Shown piece by piece: positions 5,396 to 11,653 of a stretch of DNA of 12,696 bases; the stretch's first letter is position 1, and each line of letters starts with the position of its first letter. Where the stretch lies: the NCBI GenBank assembly GCA_902782805.1, contig CACZON010000091.1, positions 1 through 12,696 on the forward strand. The letters are read 5' to 3'. A model generated the notes under the pieces. That model was not told the origin of the DNA, searched no databases, and saw only the letters and a program-made list of their open reading frames with translations. The position numbers were made by a program, and so were the translations under genes. The stretch is from Oscillospiraceae bacterium. GTDB lineage: Bacteria > Bacillota > Clostridia > Oscillospirales > Acutalibacteraceae.

Positions 5396-6988
5396 ATGGA
5401 TCTAAAACAGGAAATAGAAAGAAGAAGGACCTTTGCAATCATTTCGCATCCGGATGCGGGCAAAACGACCTTAACGGAAAAGCTCTTGCTTTACGGCGGC
5501 GCGATCCAGCAGGCCGGCTCGGTCAAGGGCAAGGCCAGCGCGCGCCACGCCGTTTCGGACTGGATGGAGCTTGAAAAGCAGCGCGGAATCTCGATCACTT
5601 CTTCGGTCATGCAGTTTGAATACGAGGGTTACTGCATCAATATTCTCGACACCCCCGGACATCAGGATTTCTCGGAAGACACCTATCGCACGCTCATGGC
5701 GGCGGACAGCGCCGTGATGGTGATCGATGCTGCGAAGGGCATCGAGCCCCAGACCAGAAAGCTATTCAAGGTCGTTGCGATGCGGGATATCCCGATTTTT
5801 ACGTTTATCAACAAGCTCGACCGCGACGCCCGCGATTCCTTCGATCTGCTCGATCAGCTCGAAAAGGAATTCGGCATCGGCACCTATCCGATGAACTGGC
5901 CGATCGGCAGCGGCGTGGATTTCAAGGGCGTTTACGACCGCGGCAACCGCCGGATCATTGCGTTCGACGAATTTCATTCCGGCTCGCAGAAGCTCAAGGC
6001 GATCGAATGCGATCTTTCCGATACGGAAACGCTCGATTCGCTGATCGGACCTTATCAGCGCGAAACGCTCTGCGAAGAGATTGAGCTTCTGGACGGCGCT
6101 TCTTTTGATTTCGATCTCGAGAAAGTTCGCCACGGAAAGCTCTCGCCGGTCTTTTTCGGCTCGGCGCTCAACAATTTCGGCGTGGAGATGTTCCTCGAAA
6201 ACTTTTTGCGGATGACCACCGCGCCGCTCGCGCGCACGGCGGGCGATCGGATCGTGGATCCCTTCGATCCGGCTTTTTCGGCGTTCGTCTTCAAGATTCA
6301 GGCGAATATGAACAAAGCGCACCGCGACCGGATCGCCTTCATGCGCATCTGCTCGGGCAAATTCGAGCGCGGTACGGAATACTACCACGTCCAGGGCGGC
6401 AAACCTTTAAAGCTCGCCCAGCCGCAGCAGCTCATGGCGCAGGACCGCTCGATCGTGGACGAAGCCTATGCCGGCGATATCATCGGCGTGTTCGATCCGG
6501 GCATATTCTCGATCGGCGATACCGTCTGCGCGAGCGCGAAGAATCAGTTCGCCTTCGAGGGAATTCCGACCTTCGCGCCGGAGCATTTCGCCGCCGTTTC
6601 ACAGGTCGATACCCTCAAGCGCAAGCAGTTTGTCAAGGGCATGACTCAGATCGCCCAGGAGGGCGCGATCCAGATTTTCCACGAGCCGTCCTCCGGGATG
6701 GACCGTGTGATCGTGGGCGTTGTGGGCGTGCTGCAGTTTGAGGTCCTCGAATACCGTCTGCGCTCGGAATACGGCTGCGAGATCCGCCGCCACGACCTGC
6801 CGTACCAGTATATCCGCTGGGTCGATAACGAGGAGTTCTCGTTCCGCTCGCTCAACCTCACCTCCGACACGAAGTGGGTGCAGGATCTGCGCGGGCGCAA
6901 CCTGCTCCTGTTCGCGAACGAATGGAACGTCCGCTGGGCAGCCGAGCACAACGAAACGCTGCGCCTTTCCGAATTTTCCAGAGCATAA
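5396..6988 (+). CDS. prfC: Peptide chain release factor 3 (RF3), GTPase
   Basis: RF3 is the ribosome-bound GTPase that recycles class I release factors after peptide release. The 530-residue length and the motifs fit the family: P-loop SHPDAGKTT (17-25), switch I region EKQRGISITSS (60-70), switch II DTPGHQDFSEDT (85-96) and NKLDR (139-143). The conserved C-terminal domain is also recognisable (VGVLQFEVLEYRLRSEYG, about 440-457). ATG 5396 gives MDLKQEIERRRTFAIISHPD, the usual RF3 start. TAAAGGA lies 12 bases upstream, which is longer than ideal. The ATG at 5383 is in another frame and can be excluded. No promoter was found, so it may be read from the riboswitch-permease transcript or from an unrecognised promoter. 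It converges with murC onto a shared terminator. Confidence 0.97.
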   Translation: MDLKQEIERRRTFAIISHPDAGKTTLTEKLLLYGGAIQQAGSVKGKASARHAVSDWMELEKQRGISITSSVMQFEYEGYCINILDTPGHQDFSEDTYRTLMAADSAVMVIDAAKGIEPQTRKLFKVVAMRDIPIFTFINKLDRDARDSFDLLDQLEKEFGIGTYPMNWPIGSGVDFKGVYDRGNRRIIAFDEFHSGSQKLKAIECDLSDTETLDSLIGPYQRETLCEEIELLDGASFDFDLEKVRHGKLSPVFFGSALNNFGVEMFLENFLRMTTAPLARTAGDRIVDPFDPAFSAFVFKIQANMNKAHRDRIAFMRICSGKFERGTEYYHVQGGKPLKLAQPQQLMAQDRSIVDEAYAGDIIGVFDPGIFSIGDTVCASAKNQFAFEGIPTFAPEHFAAVSQVDTLKRKQFVKGMTQIAQEGAIQIFHEPSSGMDRVIVGVVGVLQFEVLEYRLRSEYGCEIRRHDLPYQYIRWVDNEEFSFRSLNLTSDTKWVQDLRGRNLLLFANEWNVRWAAEHNETLRLSEFSRA

Positions 6989-7006
6989 TTCTTCCGATCG
7001 CAATCA

Positions 7007-7044
7007 AAAAACGCCTTTCTCTCTTTTGTGAGAAAGGCGTTTTT
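7007..7044. terminator. Bidirectional terminator shared by prfC and murC
   Basis: AAAAACGCCTTTCTC (7007-7021) and GAGAAAGGCGTTTTT (7030-7044) form a perfect 15-bp stem with an eight-base loop. A-rich and T-rich flanks give a U tract in both directions. The stop codon of prfC is 18 bases to the left and that of murC about 15 bases to the right. Confidence 0.95.
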
Positions 7045-7059
7045 CGGTTTTTGATGCGG

Positions 7060-8445
7060 TTATTTTTCCATTTCCCGGTACTTTTTTACGATCAGGTTCG
7101 CGCATTTGTAAACGTCGCCGCCGCCGATCGTCAGGATCAGATCGCCCGGCTCGGCGTTCGCGATCGCGTAATCCGCGATCTCTTCGAATGTCGGAAGATA
7201 GACGCCGCCGGGGATTTTCGCCGTCAGATCGCGCGCGTGGATCCCGTAGGTGTTCGTTTCGCGCACGGGCAGGATCTCGGAGACGACCGCCTGATCCGGG
7301 ATTGAGAGCACGCGGGCGAAATCGTCGAGCAGCATCGCGGTGCGGGAGAAGGTATGCGGCTGGAAGAGCGCGAACACCTTCCGGTAGCCCATCTCCATCG
7401 CGGAGGTCAGCGTTGCCCCGAGCTCGGTGGGGTGGTGGGCGAAATCGTCCGCAACCGTGATCCCGTTGAAATGGCCGAGGATCTCAAAGCGCCGGTGAAC
7501 GCCGCCGAACCGGCCGAGCGCCGCTGAAATCTCTTCGCTTTCGACGCCGTACTGATCGGCGACCGCCGCCGCCGCGAGCGCGTTGAGCACGTTGTGGCGG
7601 CCCGGAACGCGCAGTTCGATTTCGCAAAGCGGCGTTTCGTTTTTGCAGAGCGTAAAACGCGCTCTTGCGCCGGGCAGATGACTGAGGTTTTCGGCGCGGT
7701 AATCGTTCCCTTCGCCGAAGCCGAAGGTTACGATCTTTGCGTTGTCCACGCCTTCGAGCGCTTTGCGCGTATTTTCATCGTCGCCGCAGGCAACGATCAG
7801 ATCGCTCGTCTGGCGCGCGAAGGTACGGAAGCTGCGGATGATGTTATCGAGCGTTTTGAAATAATCGAGGTGGTCGGCGTCGATATTGAGGATCACGGCG
7901 ACCTGCGGCTCGATCTGAAGGAAAGAATCAACGTATTCGCAGGCTTCGAGGACGACCGTATCCGATTTCCCGATGCGCGCGTTGGAGCCGATCGCGGTCA
8001 GCTTGCCGCCGATCACGGCGCTCGGATCGCAGCCGGAATCCATCAGGATCTGGGTGATCATCGCGGTGGTCGTTGTTTTTCCGTGTGTTCCGGAAACGGC
8101 GATCGCGTTTTTATAGCGCGCGGCGAGCATTCCGAGCATTTCCGAACGCTCGAAGCAGGGGATCCCGCGTTCTTTCGCGGCCAGAAGCTCCGGATTATCG
8201 GCCTTTACCGCGGCGGTATAGACGAGCGCCTCGGCGTCTCCGATATTCTCGGCGCGGTGGCCCATCGAGACGATCTCGCCGTAGGTCTTGCGGATGCGGT
8301 CGAGCGTATCGGATTCGTTGATATCCGAACCGGTGATCGTATAACCTTCGTGAAGAAGGATTTCCGCGATCGGACACATTCCCGAGCCGCCGATCCCGAC
8401 GAAGTGAAGCCGTTTGATTTTATCTAAAATCGAAAGATCTTTCAA
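7060..8445 (-). CDS. murC: UDP-N-acetylmuramate--L-alanine ligase (MurC)
   Basis: MurC adds L-alanine to UDP-MurNAc with ATP, the first amino-acid step of cytoplasmic peptidoglycan precursor synthesis. All three Mur ligase domains are seen (numbering from the ATG at 8454): the Rossmann UDP-binding HFVGIGGSGM (17-26), the ATP P-loop SGTHGKTTTT (121-130), NIDADHLDYF in the central domain, and DDFAHHPTE in the C-terminal domain. Length is typical. The start is unusual. AAGGAG (8455-8460) directly abuts the ATG at 8454, leaving no spacer, while a TTG at 8443-8445 has an ideal nine-base spacing. I therefore place the start at TTG 8445 (461 residues); the ATG would add three residues. The gene has its own -10 box at 8487-8492 and is divergent from dpaA. 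Confidence 0.96.
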   Translation of the reverse strand: MKDLSILDKIKRLHFVGIGGSGMCPIAEILLHEGYTITGSDINESDTLDRIRKTYGEIVSMGHRAENIGDAEALVYTAAVKADNPELLAAKERGIPCFERSEMLGMLAARYKNAIAVSGTHGKTTTTAMITQILMDSGCDPSAVIGGKLTAIGSNARIGKSDTVVLEACEYVDSFLQIEPQVAVILNIDADHLDYFKTLDNIIRSFRTFARQTSDLIVACGDDENTRKALEGVDNAKIVTFGFGEGNDYRAENLSHLPGARARFTLCKNETPLCEIELRVPGRHNVLNALAAAAVADQYGVESEEISAALGRFGGVHRRFEILGHFNGITVADDFAHHPTELGATLTSAMEMGYRKVFALFQPHTFSRTAMLLDDFARVLSIPDQAVVSEILPVRETNTYGIHARDLTAKIPGGVYLPTFEEIADYAIANAEPGDLILTIGGGDVYKCANLIVKKYREMEK

Positions 8446-8486
8446 AAAAAGCATCTCCTTAAAAAATCGGACTGAGAACCAACTCT

Positions 8487-8515
8487 ATTATATTGCTTTT
8501 TTGTGCGAAAATAAA
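8487..8515 (-). promoter_or_regulatory. Probable SigA promoter for murC
   Basis: Read on the minus strand, a perfect TATAAT (8492-8487) lies about 27 bases before the ribosome binding site. The -35 position after a 17-base spacer reads TTTATT, a weak match. The A/T-rich divergent region (8461-8535) supports a promoter here. Confidence 0.55.
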
Positions 8516-8535
8516 TACTTTTTTTCATTTTTTTA

Positions 8536-8546
8536 TTCACGGTGAA
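8536..8546. promoter_or_regulatory. Small palindrome TTCACGGTGAA upstream of dpaA
   Basis: TTCAC-G-GTGAA is a perfect 5-1-5 palindrome in the 153-base gap between murC and dpaA, about 50 bases before the dpaA ATG. It may be an operator for dpaA, murC or both. I could not place a convincing sporulation-sigma (SigE, SigG or SigK) promoter in this gap. Short palindromes also arise by chance. Confidence 0.3.
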
Positions 8547-8598
8547 AATCGGCGCCGCGTAGTATGGGAGTAGAAATTCCCGAAAAGGAGCAAATCGG

Positions 8599-9453
8599 AT
8601 GGAGAAACGCTTTCTGATCCTCGGCGGCGACCGCCGCCGGGAATATCTTGCGCGCGAGCTGCGGCGATACGGCTGCCGCGCGCTGCTCGCGGCGCCGCAG
8701 GAGGAAACGGCCGGCGGCGCGCTTTCCACAGAGTTCGAAGAAGCGCTGGCAGTGTGTGAAAATGTGATCCTTCCGACGCCGCTGTTTCGTGCCGACGGTT
8801 TTCTCAACGCCGCGGGGGATCTCGCGGCGGACGCAGCGCTTGCTCAAAAGCTCCGCGGAAAGCGGATCTTTGTTTCCGGCAGCGCGAAGCTTATTGAGAA
8901 AGACGAAGCCTGGCGCGAATTGAACCTCTGCGATTATTCGAGCCTTCCGCTGTTTCGGCGGGAAAACGCAATCCCTTCTGCCGAGGGAGCGCTCGCGGAG
9001 GCGATCCGGCTTTATCCGGGGACGATCCGCGGCGCGAAAACGCTCGTTGCGGGCTACGGAGCGATCGGAAAAGCGCTCTGCGGGATACTTCGCGCCCTCG
9101 GAGCCGAGGTGACTGCTTCCGCGCGGCGAAAAGAGGATCTCCTGCGCGGCGAAGCTGAGGGAATTTCGATGATCGAAACCGCTTCGCTCGATCGCGGCGG
9201 CCCGTTTCAGCTGATTTTCAATACGATCCCGGCGCCGGTCTTCGGGAAAAAAGCGCTCGCCGCGCTCCCGAAGGAGGCGGTACTGCTCGACCTTGCCTCG
9301 GCGCCGGGCGGCGTTGATTTTACGGCCGCGAAACGCCTGGGGATCGACGCCCGGCTGCTGCCGGGACTGCCGGGGAAGTATTCGCCGGCGGCCGCGGGAG
9401 CGATCGCCGCGAAAGCGGTTCTTTTCTCGCTGGAAGGAGAAGAAAATGACTGA
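8599..9453 (+). CDS. dpaA: Dipicolinate synthase subunit A
   Basis: DpaA (SpoVFA) and DpaB form the enzyme that oxidises dihydrodipicolinate to dipicolinic acid, which fills the spore core as a Ca2+ chelate. It acts in the mother cell. This 284-residue protein has the N-terminal FLILGGDRRREYLARELRR, the motif NAIPSAEGA (123-131; usually NxPTAEGA), the NAD(P)-binding Rossmann loop GYGAIGKAL (152-160), FNTIPAPVF (207-215), and LPGLPGKYSP (254-263). All are DpaA hallmarks. ATG 8599 has AAAAGGAG eight bases upstream. The gene overlaps dpaB by eight bases, so they are translated from one mRNA. Expression in sporulation (SigK in Bacillus) is expected, though no such promoter is evident here. Confidence 0.95.
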   Translation: MEKRFLILGGDRRREYLARELRRYGCRALLAAPQEETAGGALSTEFEEALAVCENVILPTPLFRADGFLNAAGDLAADAALAQKLRGKRIFVSGSAKLIEKDEAWRELNLCDYSSLPLFRRENAIPSAEGALAEAIRLYPGTIRGAKTLVAGYGAIGKALCGILRALGAEVTASARRKEDLLRGEAEGISMIETASLDRGGPFQLIFNTIPAPVFGKKALAALPKEAVLLDLASAPGGVDFTAAKRLGIDARLLPGLPGKYSPAAAGAIAAKAVLFSLEGEEND

Positions 9454-10021
9454 AATCAAACTCGGATTTGCGCTCTGCGGCTCGTTCTGCAATTTTGAGA
9501 ACGCGATCGCGGAGCTTGAGAAGCTTCGGGAGAGCGGCGATTATACGCTTTTCCCGATTTTTTCAAATAACGCCTACGAAACCGATACACGCTTCGGAAA
9601 AGCGGCAGATTTCGTGGGGAAGGTCGAAGCGATCTGCGGACGCAGGGCGATCCATACGATTGCCGGCGCGGAACCGCTCGGCCCGAAACGGATGATCGAC
9701 GCGCTCCTGATCCTGCCGGTAACGGGCAGCACGCTTGCGAAACTTGCGCTCGGGATCACCGATACGCCGGTCGCGATGGCGGCGAAATCCTCGCTGCGCG
9801 CGCAGATCCCCGTGATCCTCGGGATCGCAACGAACGACGCGCTCGCCGCTTCGGCTCAGAATATCGGCCGGCTGCTCAATACCAGGCAGATCTATTTTAT
9901 CCCGTTTTCACAGGACGCGCCGGCGGAAAAACCGCGTTCGGCGGTCTGCCGATTTGAAAAAACCCGCGAAACACTGAAAGAAGCGCTTGCGGGAAGACAA
10001 ATTCAGCCTATACTTTTTTAA
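9446..10021 (+). CDS. dpaB: Dipicolinate synthase subunit B (flavoprotein)
   Basis: This 191-residue protein is the flavoprotein-family partner of DpaA. It opens with IKLGFALCGSFCNFENAI, the family's characteristic GxALxGSFC start. It continues with FPIFSNNAYETDTRFG (36-51), LLILPVTGSTLAKLALGITD (87-106) and MAAKSSLRAQIPVILGIATN (111-130), all typical of DpaB. ATG 9446 has AAGGAGA five bases upstream and overlaps the dpaA stop (9446-9453), a sign of translational coupling. The earlier in-frame ATG at 9293 lies inside dpaA and has no ribosome binding site. In Bacillus the operon continues into asd and dapG; here an unrelated gene follows, so lysine-pathway genes must be elsewhere. No T-run terminator follows. 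Confidence 0.95.
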   Translation: MTEIKLGFALCGSFCNFENAIAELEKLRESGDYTLFPIFSNNAYETDTRFGKAADFVGKVEAICGRRAIHTIAGAEPLGPKRMIDALLILPVTGSTLAKLALGITDTPVAMAAKSSLRAQIPVILGIATNDALAASAQNIGRLLNTRQIYFIPFSQDAPAEKPRSAVCRFEKTRETLKEALAGRQIQPILF

Positions 10022-10079
10022 AAACTTGTGTTACTATAGAATTGAACGTAGAAAAATCAACGGACCGTTCGTCAAAAAA

Positions 10080-10104
10080 CGCCTTTGGGAACACCCCGGA
10101 GGCG
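10080..10104. promoter_or_regulatory. Leader hairpin before the zinc-ribbon gene
   Basis: CGCCTTTGGG (10080-10089) pairs fully with CCCGGAGGCG (10095-10104), with two G-T pairs and a loop of five bases. On the plus strand no T run follows, so it is a leader hairpin ending 8 bases before the ribosome binding site (AAAGG, 10112-10116). On the minus strand the A run at 10074-10079 would become a U tract, making a terminator-like shape, but no minus-strand gene is seen to the right until 12696. Confidence 0.4.
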
Positions 10105-10123
10105 CCGGAAGAAAGGAAACGCT

Positions 10124-10573
10124 ATGTACTGCGAAAAATGCCGCCATCTGTTTGAGGAGGAAGGAATCTGCCCTTACTGCAAATCGGATCAGATCCGTAA
10201 GGTGGAGGATCAGGACCGTGTTTATCTGACGGCGGCCGATCCGGAAGCGCTCGGGTTTATCCGTGAAAACTTCAAAAAGGAGAAGATCGAGCTCGAAATC
10301 GCGGAGCGTTCCCGGAAAACGTTCGATTCGCCCTACGTCAAAGAGGAATTTGCGCCGCAGAGTGATCTGTACGTCGACTGGGCGGATTACGAGCGCGCCG
10401 AAACGGTGCTCGCGAAAACGTTTGAGGAACTTCGGGAAATGGAAGAGATGCCCAAACCGAAACGCCTTGCGGTTCAGATCGTTTCGATCATTCTCTTTAT
10501 CGCGGCGATCGCTGTGGTCGTATTCGCGGCGGATGCGATCGCGAATTTCGTAAAATCACTTTTCACAAAATAA
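10124..10573 (+). CDS. Zinc-ribbon, DUF2007-like protein with C-terminal membrane anchor
   Basis: The 149-residue product starts with a four-cysteine zinc ribbon, C3-x2-C6 and C16-x2-C19. A small alpha/beta domain follows (about 31-100: RVYLTAADPEALGFIRENFKKEKI and DLYVDWADYERAETVL), like the DUF2007 fold, a PII-like "signal transducing" domain of unknown function. The last 35 residues contain one strong transmembrane helix (LAVQIVSIILFIAAIAVVVFA, about 115-136) and a basic tail, so it is likely a tail-anchored protein facing the cytoplasm. ATG 10124 has GAAAGG seven bases upstream. Its stop lies 13 bases before the PfoR-like gene, so the two are likely one transcript. Function unknown. Confidence 0.8.
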   Translation: MYCEKCRHLFEEEGICPYCKSDQIRKVEDQDRVYLTAADPEALGFIRENFKKEKIELEIAERSRKTFDSPYVKEEFAPQSDLYVDWADYERAETVLAKTFEELREMEEMPKPKRLAVQIVSIILFIAAIAVVVFAADAIANFVKSLFTK

Positions 10574-10586
10574 AGGAAGCGGGAAT

Positions 10587-11600
10587 ATGGCAGCTTTTTT
10601 AAAACGAAAAAACGTTGAAATCAGTCCCAAGCGGTATTTTATCGACGCGATGTCCTCGATGGCGATGGGCCTTTTCGCCTCGCTTTTGATTGGGACGATT
10701 CTCCAGACGCTCGGCGACAAGCTCGGCGTGCCGTTCCTTTCCGAAACGGCGGCTTACGCGACCCAGGCGACCGGCGCGGCGATGGCGGTTGCGATCGGCG
10801 TCTCCCTCAAGGCACCGCCGCTGGTCCTCTTTTCGCTCTGTGCCGTCGGTGTCTGTGCGAATACCGCGGGAGGCCCGCTCGGAACGCTTTTCGCAGCGAT
10901 CGTCGCCTGCGAGCTCGGCAAGATCGTTTCGAAGGAGACAAAAATCGATATCCTTGTTACCCCGCTCGTGACGATCCTCTCCGGCGCGGGATTCTCCGCC
11001 CTGATCGGTCCGGGCGTCAAAAGCGTGATGACCTGGCTCGGCGAACTCATCATGACCGCGACCGAGCTGCAGCCCTTCTTCATGGGAATCGTCGTTTCCG
11101 TCCTCGTTGGAATGATCCTGACCCTGCCGATCAGCTCGGCTGCGATCTGCGCTTCGCTCGGCCTTATCGGCCTTGCGGGCGGCGCTGCGACCGCAGGCTG
11201 CTGCGCGCAGATGGTCGGGTTCGCCGTAATGAGCTTCCGTGAGAACCGCTGGGGAGGGATCGCGGCGCAGGGGCTCGGTACTTCGATGCTCCAGATGGGC
11301 AACATCGTCCGCCATCCGCAGGTCTGGATCCCGCCGACGCTGGCGGCCGCGGTCGTCGGACCGATCGCAACCTGCGTCTTCCGGATGGAAAACGCTTCGG
11401 CGGTCGCTTCCGGAATGGGCACCTGCGGCCTCGTCGGGCCGATCGGCGTTCTCAGCGCCGAAGGCTTCGGAAGCGCGATGGATATCCTCGGCCTGATCCT
11501 CTGCTGCCTGATCCTGCCTGCCGTCTTTACCTGGCTTTTCGCGCTGCCGATGCGCCGCTGGGGCATGATCCGCGAAGGCTATCTCAAGCTGGATCTGTAA
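10587..11600 (+). CDS. PfoR-like membrane protein (PTS_EIIC_2 family)
   Basis: The 337-residue protein is hydrophobic along nearly all its length, with about eight to ten membrane segments. It carries the family signatures NTAGGPLGTLFAAIV, LPISSAAICASLGL, TAGCCAQMVGFAVMSFREN, GLGTSMLQMGN and GPIATCVFRMEN. These mark the PTS_EIIC_2/PfoR group (COG3641), named after a Clostridium perfringens locus linked to perfringolysin O expression. Members have the fold of a sugar PTS permease but usually no linked EIIA or EIIB, and none is present here. Transport activity is therefore unproven. ATG 10587 has AAAGGA nine bases upstream. It is the last gene of the unit with the zinc-ribbon gene, followed by the hairpin at 11622-11650. 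Confidence 0.9.
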   Translation: MAAFLKRKNVEISPKRYFIDAMSSMAMGLFASLLIGTILQTLGDKLGVPFLSETAAYATQATGAAMAVAIGVSLKAPPLVLFSLCAVGVCANTAGGPLGTLFAAIVACELGKIVSKETKIDILVTPLVTILSGAGFSALIGPGVKSVMTWLGELIMTATELQPFFMGIVVSVLVGMILTLPISSAAICASLGLIGLAGGAATAGCCAQMVGFAVMSFRENRWGGIAAQGLGTSMLQMGNIVRHPQVWIPPTLAAAVVGPIATCVFRMENASAVASGMGTCGLVGPIGVLSAEGFGSAMDILGLILCCLILPAVFTWLFALPMRRWGMIREGYLKLDL

Positions 11601-11621
11601 AACGCCGCAGCCGAAAGAAAA

Positions 11622-11650
11622 AATCCCCCTCGCCGTTCGCGAGGGGGATT
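11622..11650. terminator. Terminator between the PfoR-like gene and the convergent glycosyltransferase gene
   Basis: AATCCCCCTCGC (11622-11633) and GCGAGGGGGATT (11639-11650) form a perfect 12-bp stem with loop CGTTC. The minus strand continues with TTTTTCTTTC, a good U tract, so it is best as terminator of the minus-strand glycosyltransferase. On the plus strand only ATTACTTTAT follows, so termination of the PfoR-like transcript may be weaker. It begins three bases beyond the minus-strand stop codon and 21 bases after the plus-strand stop. Confidence 0.85.
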
Positions 11651-11653
11651 ACT

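Noticed and set aside
4276..5463. Minus-strand open frame of 395 codons opposite the permease and the prfC start
   Set aside because: Strongly charged, low-complexity translation with no membrane or enzyme pattern, and it overlaps two recognised genes.
5383..5574. Small frame starting at ATG 5383 near the prfC start
   Set aside because: Out of frame with prfC, and its downstream residues are a frame-shifted P-loop region. The true start is 5396.
7594..8427. Plus-strand open frame of 277 codons inside murC
   Set aside because: Antisense shadow of murC; no ribosome binding site and no recognisable domain.
9293..9445. Extended start for dpaB at ATG 9293
   Set aside because: Lies wholly inside dpaA, has no ribosome binding site, and the DpaB family start matches ATG 9446.
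8533..9492. Minus-strand open frame of 319 codons opposite dpaA
   Set aside because: Arg-rich shadow of dpaA without motifs.
10011..10042. Possible promoter with TATAGA/TAGAAT after dpaB
   Set aside because: No -35 box at an acceptable distance; the match is too weak to annotate.
10074..10104. Minus-strand terminator reading of the hairpin before the zinc-ribbon gene
   Set aside because: The shape fits, but no minus-strand gene ends nearby, so I describe it only as a leader hairpin.
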